DNA of 21,244 bases from Prorocentrum cordatum. Lineage: Eukaryota > Sar > Dinophyceae > Prorocentrales > Prorocentraceae. The stretch spans positions 147,942 to 169,185 of the forward strand of contig CAUYUJ010019873.1 of NCBI GenBank assembly GCA_963575745.1. Direction: 5' to 3'. Of this stretch, positions 8,743 through 16,921 are shown one piece after another (the first letter of the stretch is position 1; each line of letters opens with the position of its first letter). The notes beneath the pieces are model-generated. The model was not told where the DNA came from. It ran no database searches and saw nothing but the letters and a program-made list of their open reading frames with translations. The position numbers were made by a program, and so were the translations under genes.

Positions 8743-9023
8743 CGAGGCTCGAAGATCGATACTTTCCGGCCCTCTCTTGCTGCCGGGCCTCTATTCTGGA
8801 TCCGCGGGCGCCGCGCGTCTTGCGTCTCCGCGGAGGCTGTGCTTTCCTCCCCTCCCTGCCCATCCCCTGGATTCGCAGCCCTTCTGCGTTGTCGGGTCTT
8901 CGTTGTCTCGCCGAACCGCCGCGCGCCGCGTCCTCCTTCCTCCCGCGCGCCGAGGGCGCCGGGGCCCGCGCGGGCCTCCGAGCAAGTTATATGACGTCTG
9001 TGTTTTGGATCTTGCTGCTGGAG

Positions 9024-9149
9024 GGTGGGGGGGAGGTGCTCCGCATGACGATGGGGTGCGAGCGGCTCGCGTGCCTCGCGCTGAAGATGCTGCGCGAGTA
9101 CGCCCCGCTCTTCGAGTCGGCCTACGATCGGCTGGTCGAGGACATGGAG
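9024..9149 (+). CDS. possible exon, unknown protein
   Basis: From the AG at 9022-9023 one plus frame reads GGGEVLRMTMGCERLACLAL, then KMLREYAPLFESAYDRLVED. Almost all third positions are G or C until about 9149, after which codon choice becomes mixed (ATA, GGA, CGA). The peptide looks like a soluble helical segment, with regular Leu/Ala and charged residues. A weak pyrimidine/TG stretch precedes the AG. The right edge is unclear: there is no standard GT directly after the segment, though AG-GTCC lies at about 9156. No family is recognised. The minus strand is also open, but its third positions are less biased. Confidence 0.35.
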
Positions 9150-9401
9150 ATATCCAGGGTCCAGGGCTCGGGGCCGGAACAGGAGGAAGGCAGCAGACAC
9201 ATACGACATATTACATTTTGCCATAAGATGTACGAGGGGCACGTTCGTCGCCGAGATTCGAGCCTCCCGTAGGGCCTCGCAGGGCTTCCGTGGCCTCCCA
9301 GGGGAATCGGGGGATCAGGAACTTCTGTGCGGCACCCTCTGGCGGGTTAGTTTCTGATTTGACGTGCCCACTGGCGTGCTGGGGGTCGTGCAATGGCAGA
9401 C

Positions 9402-9535
9402 GCGAGGAGGAGGAGGAGGAGGAGGAGGAGGAGGAGGAGGAGGAGGAGGAGGAGGAGGAGGAGGAGGAGGAGGAGGGGGAGGGGGAGGAGGAGGAGGAGG
9501 AGGAGGCAGAGGAGGGGGAGGAGGAGGAGGAGAAG
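9402..9535. repeat. AGG microsatellite
   Basis: (AGG)n, about 130 bp, with GGGGGAGG and GGCAG variants in the right half. Every open frame through it is low-complexity peptide. Confidence 0.95.
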
Positions 9536-9539
9536 CAAC

Positions 9540-9600
9540 ATGTGGGACGGAGTGCAGATGTGGCGCGACGCGACACAGCACGGGCACTTCACCTCGCGAG
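9540..9600 (+). CDS. possible short exon, unknown protein
   Basis: Directly after the AGG tract one plus frame reads MWDGVQMWRDATQHGHFTSR, with mostly G/C third positions. The segment ends near CGCGAG followed by GC, which could be one of the GC-type donors common in dinoflagellates, but this is a guess. The minus strand reads GEVPVLCRVAPHLHSVPHV and cannot be excluded. No family is recognised. Confidence 0.2.
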
Positions 9601-9604
9601 GCAC

Positions 9605-10110
9605 GTCCTCGTCCCATCTTCCTCCTTGCCCGCCTGCTCTGCTGCAGTCCTCCTCCTTCGCTTCCTTTTTATCCTTCTTGTCCTCGATCCTCCTTGTTCA
9701 CTTGCTCCTCCTCCTTGTCCTCTCCCTTCTAGGCCCGCCTGCTTAGGTATAAGGCACCAGGTTCCAGAGAACAGGCGAGGGGGAACGGGCTGCTGGGACG
9801 GGGAGCGCAGCGGGGACGGGGAGGCCTCCCTCTTCCCTTGTACTCTTCGTCCTTCTCTTCTTCCTTCTCCCTCCTCCTCCGTCCCTCCTCCGTCCCTCCG
9901 CCCCTCCGTCCCTCCGTCCCTCCCTCTCTCCTTGGCTCCCTCCCATCCTCCCATCCTCCCTTACTCCCTTCCTCCATTCCTTCCTTTATCCCTTCCTCCC
10001 TTCCTCCCTTCCTGCCTCCTTCCCCTCCTCATTCCCTACGCCCTCCTTCTTGCTCCTCCGTGCCTTCTCCTTCTGCTGCCTATCCCCCCTTTCGCCTCTC
10101 CCTCTTCTCG
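9605..10110. other. pyrimidine-rich region without a recognised gene
   Basis: The plus strand is dominated by CCTCC, CCTTCC and CCGTCCCTC phrases, most dense at 9835-10070. A break of mixed sequence lies at 9730-9835. The tract is not a simple microsatellite, because unit lengths vary between 3 and 8. Open frames read as Pro/Ser/Leu-rich low complexity. Confidence 0.6.
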
Positions 10111-10297
10111 AGGGCTTCCAAGGATCGATCGGTTAGGCTGCGTCGTGGTTGGTTCGGTTCACTGTGCCCGTCCAGGCTGCTTTTGGCCTGTTGGTTTCGG
10201 TCTGTCGGTTTCGGTTTCGCTGTGAGTTTGGTCGGTTTTCGGTTGTGCTGTCGCCGTGGACGGCCATGCTCCCCCATCCGTCTTCTGCTCGCCGTCG

Positions 10298-10330
10298 TCC
10301 TCCTCCTCCTCCTCCTCCTCCTCTTCCGCC
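10298..10330. repeat. short CCT microsatellite
   Basis: About ten CCT units with one CTT, within otherwise mixed sequence. The surrounding 10110-10500 shows no recognised gene. Confidence 0.85.
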
Positions 10331-10439
10331 TCATCATCCCCTCCGTTGCGCGTTGCGCTTCATCTCATGCGGCGATCGTGTGGCAGCTCGGAGATGGTTC
10401 TGTTTTTTTGGTGCGCCGCGCCGTTCGACCGCTCTGGCC

Positions 10440-10461
10440 ACGCGTAATGCCCAGTCTTATT
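10440..10461. repeat. 22-bp sequence shared with 12842-12863
   Basis: The 22 bases starting ACGCGTAATGCCC and ending AGTCTTATT are identical at 10440-10461 and 12842-12863. Flanks differ on both sides. Confidence 0.85.
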
Positions 10462-10524
10462 GCGAAGGCCTTACGGCCGGTGCCGCCGACCCTGAATGGC
10501 GACGACGACGACGACGACGACGAG

Positions 10525-10780
10525 CGCTCTTGGGGGCCTCTTGGGGGTAGTTTGTGGGCCTGTTGGGAAGCTCTTAGGGGCCGCTTGGAAGCCTCGTGGG
10601 GGCCTCTTGGGGCTTCCTGGGGGTCTCTTGGAGGGGGCCTGGGACGTCTTGGAGGCTTCTTGGACGGTCTTGGGGCTATCTTGAACGTTTTCGGCCGATC
10701 TTTGGGCGACTCGGGGCCCTCTTGGGCCGTCTCGGGGGCCATCTGGGGCATTGGGACCTCATTTGGAGTGTTTTCGAGGT
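10525..10780. repeat. second phased CTTGGG array
   Basis: Same repeat family as at 6990-7650: TCTTGGGGGCC, TCTTGGGGCT, TCTTGGAGGCT and TCTTGGACGG follow at 10-, 11- or 21-bp spacing. It is preceded by a short GAC run (about 10501-10521) and ends near GGAGAAACGAATCTGC, which resembles the GAACCGAATCTGCGC at about 6960. Confidence 0.8.
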
Positions 10781-10799
10781 TTCTAGGCCGGCCGAGGAG

Positions 10800-11032
10800 A
10801 AACGAATCTGCCCCCCCAACCCCCCCTCGGACCCCCCCCGGGACACCCCCCCCAGGACCTCCCCCGGGACCTCCCCCGGGACCCCCCCGGGACTCCCCCG
10901 GGACCCCCCCCCGGGACCCCCCCCCGGGCCACCCTCCCGGACCCCCCCGGGACCCCCCCCGGGACCCCCCCCGGGACCCCCCCCGAGGACTCCCCCGGAC
11001 CCCCCAGGACCCCCCCCCCTCCCCGGGGAAGG
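10800..11032. repeat. C-rich CCCGGGA low-complexity tract
   Basis: Runs of 5-9 C alternate with GGGA or CGGGA, so CCCGGG self-complementary cores recur about every 10-17 bp. The minus strand has many runs of three or more G. The tract ends near 11032, before GGGGAAGGGATCG. Reading it as a Pro-rich protein is not credible. Confidence 0.9.
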
Positions 11033-11206
11033 GATCGAAGGGAAGGGGCTTCCCTTCGACTCGATTGCGACACTGCTCGGTTTTTACCTAACAGCTTTTG
11101 CTGATAGGTTTCTAGTGGTGTCAAAAGAGAGCAGCAGATGACTCCACAGGGGGGTCGGGGCGGGACCCGGGGAGCTGTGTCCGAACTCGTGTCCGAATGC
11201 GTTTTT

Positions 11207-11652
11207 CGCAAACAGTCACACACTTCGTGCTCTTCGACCTCCCAGAACTCCATTCCCGGGCCACATTCTGAATGCCTGGGGCCAACTGTAGGCCACTTCG
11301 TGCTCTTCGACTTCCCAGAACTCCATTCCCGGGCCACATTTTGAATTCCCGGAGCCAACTGTAGGCCACTTCGTGCTCTTCGTGTTCCCAGAACACCATT
11401 CTAGGGCCACATTTTGAATGCCCGGAGCCAACTGCCACTTCGTGTTCTTCGTGTTCCCAGAACACCATTTCCGGGCCACATTTTGGATGCCCGGGGCCAC
11501 CTGTAGGCCACTTCGTGTTCTTCGTGTTCCCAGAACACCACTCCTGGGCGACATTGTGAATGCCCGGAGCCAACTGTAGGCCATTTCGCGTTCTTCGTGT
11601 TCCCAGAACACCACTCCCGGGCCACATTTTGAATGCCCGGAGCCAACTGTGA
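11207..11652. repeat. 73-bp minisatellite, about six copies
   Basis: The phrase CCACTTCGTG (or CACACTTCGTG) marks units near 11217, 11293, 11366, 11435, 11508 and 11581. Spacing is 73 bp except one unit of 69 bp that lacks a few bases. Each unit continues with TTCGTGTTCCCAGAACACCA, GGGCCACATTTTGAATGCCC and GGAGCCAACTG. 73 is not a multiple of three, so no peptide frame is carried through. The last unit runs directly into the GAGGCT array. Confidence 0.95.
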
Positions 11653-12608
11653 GGCTGAGGCTGAGGCAGGTTGAGGCTGAGGCAGGCAGAGACTGAGCCT
11701 GAGGCAGGCTGAGGCTGAGGCTGATGCAGGCTGAGGCTGAGAGGCTGACGCTGAGGCTGAGGCAGGCTGAGGCTGAGGCTGAGGCCGAGGCCGAGGCAGG
11801 CCGAGGCAGGCTGAGTGATGCTGAGGCAAGCCGAGGCAGGCTGATGCTGAGGCTGAAGCTGAGGCAGGCTGAGGCTGAGGCTCAGGCTGTGGCTGAGGCT
11901 GAGGCAAGCTGCGGCTGAGGCTGAGGCTGAGGCTGAGGCTGATGCAGGCTGAGGCTGAGGCAGGCTGAGGCTGAGGCTGAGGCTGAGGCAGGCTGAGGCT
12001 GAGGCTGAGGCCGAGGCAGGCTGAGGCTGAGGCCGAGGCAAGCCCAGGCAGGCTGAGGCTGAGGCTGAAGCTGAGGCAGGCTGAGGCTGAGGCTGAGGCT
12101 GTGGCTGAGGCTGTGGCAAGCTGCGGCTGAGGCAGGCTGAGGCTGAGGCTGATGCAGGCTGAGGCTGCTAAGGCTGAGGCTGAGGCAGGCTGAGGCAGGC
12201 TGAGGCTGAGACTGAGGCAAAGGCTGCTGAGGCTGAAGCTGCTGGCAGGAGGCTAGGCTGAGGCTGGCTGAGGCAGGCTGAGGCTGAGGCCGAGGCTGAG
12301 GCAGGCTGAGGCTGAGGCTGAAGCAGGCTGAGGCTGAGGCAGAGGCAGGTTGAGGCTGAGGCTGAGGCAGGCTGATGCTGAGGCAGGCTGAGGCTGAGGC
12401 TGAGGCTGAGGCAGGCTGAGGCTGAGGCAGCTGAGGCTGAGGCCGAGGCTGAAGGCAGACTGAGGCTGAGGCTGAGGCAGGCTGAGGCTGAGGCTGATGC
12501 AGGCTGAGGCTGAGGCAGGCTGAGGCTGAGGCTGAGGCAGGCTGAGGCTGAGGCTGAGGCCGAGGCAGGCTGAGGCTGAGGCCGAGGCAAGCCGAGGCAG
12601 GCTGAGGC
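11650..12608. repeat. GAGGCT hexanucleotide satellite
   Basis: Nearly 1 kb of GAGGCT with GAGGCA, GAGGCC, GATGCA and AGGCAG variants. The insertion of 4-base AGGC steps breaks the hexamer phase often. The minus strand therefore reads long Ser/Ala/Gln/Pro/Leu peptides (SASAS, QPQP, LSLS) in shifting frames, which I reject as genes. Confidence 0.95.
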
Positions 12609-12820
12609 TGCGACTGCGAGAACAGCAGAATTCTACAACTAGTTTCTCACTTAAATCTTAATGGGAATGCTTCCAGATATGCTTCTGCACATCGCTGTTG
12701 GGTTGCTTTGCCGGGATAATTCTCTCGCTCACGAGCTTGAGAAGGAAGCTGCAGGGAAAGGGGACGACGGAGGCGACGACCGACGGAGACGACGACTCGA
12801 ACAGCCAAGCCCCTCACACA
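12609..12820. other. mixed sequence with no recognised gene
   Basis: Ordinary-composition DNA right of the satellite. A 62-codon frame starting at 12661 has no recognisable motif, and its end turns Asp/Arg-rich in CGACGACGG sequence. No feature is supported. Confidence 0.4.
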
Positions 12821-12863
12821 CGCCGACAGGGTCGGCGGATTACGCGTAATGCCCAGTCTTATT
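12821..12863. other. hairpin plus palindrome plus shared 22-mer
   Basis: CGCCGAC-AGG-GTCGGCG (12821-12837) is a perfect 7-bp stem with a 3-base loop. One base later, ATTACGCGTAAT (12839-12850) is a perfect 12-bp palindrome. The palindrome overlaps the start of the 22-mer also present at 10440. The cluster may be the end of a small mobile or regulatory element. No target duplication is visible. Confidence 0.6.
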
Positions 12864-12865
12864 TT

Positions 12866-13165
12866 TCTGAATCCTCCTCTTCCAGCCCCTCCCTTCTCTT
12901 ACTCAAGATCCTCCTCTTTCTCCTCTCATTATCCTCCTCCTGCTTCTCCTCCTCGCTTCTCCTCCTCCTCGCTTCTCCTCGCTTCTCCTCGCTTCTCCTC
13001 CTCCTCCTCCTCCTCCTCCGCCTCCTCCTCCTCCTCCTCCATCTCCACCTCTTCCCCACCTACCCCTCCTCCTCTTTCCTCCTCCGTCCCTCCCCCTCCT
13101 CTTACTCCTCTGTGTTTCTCCTCTCCTCCTCCTCCTCCTCCTCCTCCTCCTCCTCCTCCTCCACC
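12866..13165. repeat. CCT-rich pyrimidine tract
   Basis: CTCCTCC with TTCTCC, GCTTCTCC and CATCTCC variants, becoming nearly pure (CCT)n at about 13125-13160. It ends immediately before an AG that begins an exon-like segment, so its right end could serve as a polypyrimidine tract. Confidence 0.9.
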
Positions 13166-13173
13166 TCACCAAG

Positions 13174-13281
13174 GACGATGTCGTGCCGATGACGTACCTG
13201 AAGCAATCGACCGCCGTTGCCGCCGCGCGCCATGCTCTGAAGCTGCCCGCCGACCTGTCGGGCGGAGCGGGCGCGCCGTAG
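13174..13281 (+). CDS. possible terminal exon ending in TAG, unknown protein
   Basis: After CCACCTCACCAAG (AG at 13172-13173) one plus frame reads DDVVPMTYLKQSTAVAAARH, then ALKLPADLSGGAGAP, then TAG at 13279-13281. Third positions are mostly G/C and the composition is protein-like. The acceptor context is good, with a ~40-bp nearly pure pyrimidine tract, then AG, then G. That G is the first base of a codon. The product is not recognised. The upstream exons are not visible in the 300 bp of CCT tract before it. The LINE begins about 80 bp downstream, so the retrotransposon may sit in the 3' region of a host gene, but no other exon proves this. Confidence 0.4.
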   Translation, partial: DDVVPMTYLKQSTAVAAARHALKLPADLSGGAGAP

Positions 13282-13321
13282 CTCGGCCTTCCGACGGATT
13301 CGCCCCCCTCAGGCGACGTTC

Positions 13322-13360
13322 GCTCCTCCTCCTCTTCCTCCTCCTCCTCCTCCTCCTCCT
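13322..13360. repeat. CTC microsatellite on the 5' side of the LINE
   Basis: (CTC)n with one CTT. It ends at CTCCT directly before CAGTCGCAC, the inferred left end of the retrotransposon. The matching CTC tract on the other side starts at about 18803. Confidence 0.9.
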
Positions 13361-13450
13361 CAGTCGCACTATGGCACAGACAGTGCGCGCGCGACTGAAG
13401 ATCCCACCTCACATTATCGCCCCCTGCTTTTTCTTCTCGCAAATGCAGCG

Positions 13451-14395
13451 ATGGAGGCAGGCGCAGGGAGAGGGAGCGGCGGCGGCTGGCGGACAGTGCG
13501 AGCGGCATCGTACAACCCGCTGTCGGCGACCGCGCCAGGCAGACTACACGACATCAGCCAGGAGTACAAGGGCCACGATTTCATCCTCCTGCAAGGGACA
13601 GGCATGAGGCTGCCCAAGGACAAGGAACCCTTCCGCACACCGTCGCCGACTCATTTTTTCTTCCATGCGGGGTATGACAAGCAGACGCACTCGTCCTGTG
13701 GTGTAGCCATCGGAATGCATGTGCAAAGATATCAACCCCAGTACATCACCAGAGTCACGATGGCGACGGGGAAGATTCAGGGGCGTGGATTAATGATTCG
13801 ATATCGCAGGGGCAGGCAGGATGTTGCACTTTTTTCGTTATATTATCCAACGAGATGGAAAGGCAAAGGAGCAGTTTCCATCCAGAAAGCGCTATCGGCA
13901 GAACTCACTTCTTGGTTCAACGAGCAGATGAATCGATTGCCTTCGAGATGCCTTCCCATCATCGGCACAGACTTGAACAGCACGTGCCCCGAGGACGGCA
14001 CGTTTCCACATATAGCAGGGCCATGCGAAGCAGATTATGATGGCATCAACTACGGAATAATCAAACCTGTGTTGAAAGCGCATGGACTTGTTTTGGCTAA
14101 CACATTCTTCAATGCAGGGATCACCTACTACGGGATTGACCACCACGTCAGAAAAAAGAATTGACTACATCATAGTTCCAGCAGCGGTACTTGACAACAT
14201 CAACGAGTGCATGATATCATGGCGAAAAGGAAAGAGACTTCAACACATTCGATGCGTCGCGCCCAAGGATCACTATCAGATAACTATTGTTTTCAGCATT
14301 CATATGAATCCATACATCAACGGCCTCGACACAAACAACCCAATCGTGAACCGTGCAATGCCATGTTACTTTATGGACACAGGCGAGAAGAATTC
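13451..14395 (+). pseudogene. LINE AP-type endonuclease domain, frameshifted
   Basis: The ATG at 13451 starts a 237-codon frame matching the exonuclease-endonuclease-phosphatase fold. SYN (residues 20-22) gives the N-terminal Asn. FILLQGTG (44-51) is where family members normally have LQE, here Gly49 instead of Glu. SLYYP (129-133) matches the central Y-x-P region. GTDLN (172-176) gives the Asp and Asn. The frame ends at a TGA (14162-14164), but the domain continues in the +1 frame with RIDYIIVP (about 14154-14177) and the final Asp-His as KDHYQ (Asp codon at 14268). The shift lies near an A6 run at 14152-14157. The second frame closes at 14397-14399 while the first frame resumes near 14390. 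The enzyme would nick target DNA to prime reverse transcription. Loss of the usual Glu plus the shifts make activity of this copy doubtful. The start is chosen because conserved sequence begins within 20 residues of it. Confidence 0.8.
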
Positions 14396-15349
14396 GTAGG
14401 CAGCGTCGAGGAGGCCCTGGAGAAACACATGGACACCTTTGAACAGTGGGAATTTGACGGCACCGTTGATATGATAAATGCAGGACTCATGCAGATACTC
14501 AACAATGTTGCGACCAGGGTGCTCACAGAGGCGCCAGGCTACACAGAGGACAAGGGCAGCACCTTCAACATGAGCGCGCAGGTCAGCAAACTACTTGAGG
14601 AGAGACGAGAAGCCAAAGAGAATGAAGTCTCGAATGAAGATCTATGCATTGAGATTGCGCGCATCAGCAGAACACTCAAGAAGCGCAAGCAAGAACTAGC
14701 CGAAGCACGACTTCAAGACAGAGTCGAGGCACTGTGGGAAGCATGGCGAGAGAGGAAGTTCTATGATGCGCACAGGATAGCCAGACTCATCGCAGGGCAG
14801 TGCAGAGGACCTCGAGGGCGACACTACAGCAGGGTACCCACATCTCGAGCATCAGCCATAGAATGGATCAGCCAGTTTCAGAAGGCAGGTACGAGTGGAG
14901 GCGCCAATGCTACAGCACTTCATAGAAAGGAGGCGCCAACTATCACCACAGGATTCTGGAGACAACCATTTGATGATGGGCAACAGTCTGAAAGGAGGCA
15001 TTTTTTCCCATCGCACTTGGAATGGATCAATGAACCAGAAGACGAAATCGACTATCAAGCGGCGCATCAAGATGCTCTCCATGACGTAGAGAAATTACGC
15101 AAGGCGGTACGCAAATTCCCCTCTTGGAGAGCTACACCCTCATGGAGCATCTCGAGCGATCTTCTGAGAGTCATGATAGGCCCCAACTGGTACCACAAGA
15201 AATCAAAACGACTGGGACTTCGAAGCGTAGAGGGTGATGCAGAAAAACTGGGTCAGGAACGGGGGTTCTCCGTCCCGTCGGGCGGCGTCGGCGCCAACCC
15301 TGATCGTCTAGAGACAATCCAGGAGATTGGCCGTAGGGGCACTGCTTGA
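14390..15349 (+). pseudogene. LINE linker and N-terminal part of the RT region, ended by TGA
   Basis: Real coding resumes near 14390 with EEFVGSVEEALEKHMDTF and continues to a TGA at 15347-15349. Between 14580 and 14760 the peptide is strongly charged and helical (LKKRKQELAEARLQDRV), likely a coiled-coil linker as in other LINEs between endonuclease and RT. The segment RKAVRKFPSWRATPSW (about 15097-15144) occupies the place of the RT finger region. After the TGA the same frame continues open into the RT core, so the TGA is a single nonsense change. Alternatively, two nearby shifts hide a short stretch in the next frame (ALLEIRGKRVTARLIRR, about 15339-15386), which reads well and bypasses the TGA. 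I cannot decide between these. Confidence 0.7.
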
Positions 15350-15388
15350 GATCAGAGGGAAGCGTGTAACCGCCCGACTAATCAGGAG

Positions 15389-16921
15389 ATGAGAGTCGCC
15401 ACGTTGGACGGATTTCTACGGGCAACCACGGGCGAACTCGAAGGAGAACAGGGCGACGATCCCATCCCACGACCAGGAGAGGCTCTGGAAGAACAGCGAG
15501 GAGCACAAGAGGAGGCTGAGGATGAGCACAAGGCAGACATCAACAAGATCAAGGCTCCCTATTTTGAGAGATGCGTCTACCTTTTGTGTCGCACGATCAG
15601 ACAAGCAGGGAGAGCACCAGCGGTTTGGCACCAGGCACAATGCTGTCGACTCCCCAAGCACAATGACAAGCTGAACACGGCGGGGGAAAGGCCTATCATG
15701 ATATTCTGTGGACTTGGCAGATCTTACTACCGATCGATGATGAAACGCAATGTCACATTTCCGTACTGGGCGCATGGTGGGATTGCTCACAGAAGAAGGG
15801 AAGATGCGATGCTGGTACAAATGTGTGGATCTGCCAGGCTTCGAAGGGCAGGATTGAACCGCGTCACACGATTTCATGATGCCAGTAATGCGTTCTACTG
15901 TATTCATAAAGAGCGCGCTGAAGAGGCGGCAGACGAGCTAGCCATTTCAGATCGAGTGGATTTGTTCTATCAAAGAATTCAGAGCAGCACCTTCACGGTT
16001 GACGACGGGGTTTACAGTGGGCAGCTTGCCAATCAAAGTGGAGTGCTACCAGGAGATCACGCGGCCACAAAGTTGTTTGTGAAGGCTCGCGGGGCAGGAA
16101 TACAGCAGCTCATCGACACCATGGACACGGATCCCTGGCAGAGAGCGCTGCACATGCAACTTCTTGCTCCACTTCGAGGGCCACAAGACGAGGGAGTCAC
16201 GGACCTGAACACCTCGGTCTTCGTGGACGACGTGGCCCGCAAGATCGTGGGCGCCAACGCGGAGCACCTGTCCGCTGTGGCGCAGTGGGAGAACGAAGTG
16301 GTTGACAGACTTCTGCACGAGATCGGAGGAGTGCAAAATAAAGGAAAACAAACAAACATAGTCCAGGGAGCAGGCCGACAATCAGGAATATTAAATCGCC
16401 AGTTCCACGAACATCGGGTTCCTCTCCAAGGGCATGTTCTCTCAGAGGCGAGGTATCTCGGGGGCAGACAACATTGCAACAACGGGTTCTCGGCTGAGAA
16501 AAAGTACAGGATTCAGGCCCTCAAGACGGCCTGGCACAAAATGGGTAAGTTCTGGTCTACTCCAAAAATCTCGATGAGGTTCAAGGGCATTGTTTTCACG
16601 GGGTTGATCCTGAATGCGGCGCTCTCGGGGTTAGAAGCCTTCGTCCTCAACGTGCGGAGCCCGATCACCGAACGGTCCCTGGAGCCCCTGCAGCAGTTAG
16701 TCTACAAATGCGCGAGGGTCGTGCTTCGAGGAAAATACACCTCCAGAAATCGAGATCGAGTTCGAGCCCCACCTAATCAAGAAGTGCGAAGGCATCTCAA
16801 AATAGGAACCCTCTTCACCGAGTTGAGAATCAGGCGTCTCAAGTGGCTGCAGGACATCGTTTGGAACCAGAAGGCGCATGAGCAGGTGATCGCAGCGCTA
16901 GTAGGCAGAGCTTTTTGGTGA
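15389..16921 (+). CDS. LINE reverse transcriptase core
   Basis: This 510-codon frame copies element RNA into DNA at the insertion site. Visible RT motifs in order (residues from the ATG at 15389): WHQAQCCRLPK (80-90) and ERPIMIF (100-106) for the finger motifs; FHDASNAFY (162-170) for motif A with catalytic Asp164; SGVLPGDHAATKLF (217-230) for motif B; TSVFVDD (275-281) for motif C with Asp280 and Asp281; then GGVQNKGKQTNIV for motif D. A thumb region follows (YLGG, later RIRRLKWLQDIVW), typical of LINE C-terminal halves. The first Met is probably internal: the frame is open upstream to the TGA at 15347. The frame ends at TGA 16919-16921 because of an apparent shift in the CTTTTTGG run; the protein continues in the next frame. 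All three catalytic Asp residues are present. Confidence 0.9.
   Translation: MRVATLDGFLRATTGELEGEQGDDPIPRPGEALEEQRGAQEEAEDEHKADINKIKAPYFERCVYLLCRTIRQAGRAPAVWHQAQCCRLPKHNDKLNTAGERPIMIFCGLGRSYYRSMMKRNVTFPYWAHGGIAHRRREDAMLVQMCGSARLRRAGLNRVTRFHDASNAFYCIHKERAEEAADELAISDRVDLFYQRIQSSTFTVDDGVYSGQLANQSGVLPGDHAATKLFVKARGAGIQQLIDTMDTDPWQRALHMQLLAPLRGPQDEGVTDLNTSVFVDDVARKIVGANAEHLSAVAQWENEVVDRLLHEIGGVQNKGKQTNIVQGAGRQSGILNRQFHEHRVPLQGHVLSEARYLGGRQHCNNGFSAEKKYRIQALKTAWHKMGKFWSTPKISMRFKGIVFTGLILNAALSGLEAFVLNVRSPITERSLEPLQQLVYKCARVVLRGKYTSRNRDRVRAPPNQEVRRHLKIGTLFTELRIRRLKWLQDIVWNQKAHEQVIAALVGRAFW

Noticed and set aside
7320-9242. Plus and minus frames of 300-413 codons across AGG, GTC and GTA tracts and the N gap
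   Set aside because: Low-complexity translations that cross undetermined bases; no domain and no consistent frame between islands.
9838-11091. 417-codon plus frame from the pyrimidine tract through the CTTGGG and C-rich arrays
   Set aside because: It joins three unrelated repeats and has no unique domain, so it is a chance open frame.
11121-12590. Minus-strand Ser/Ala/Gln/Pro proteins over the GAGGCT satellite
   Set aside because: Hexamer repeat translation in shifting phases; no unique sequence to anchor a gene.
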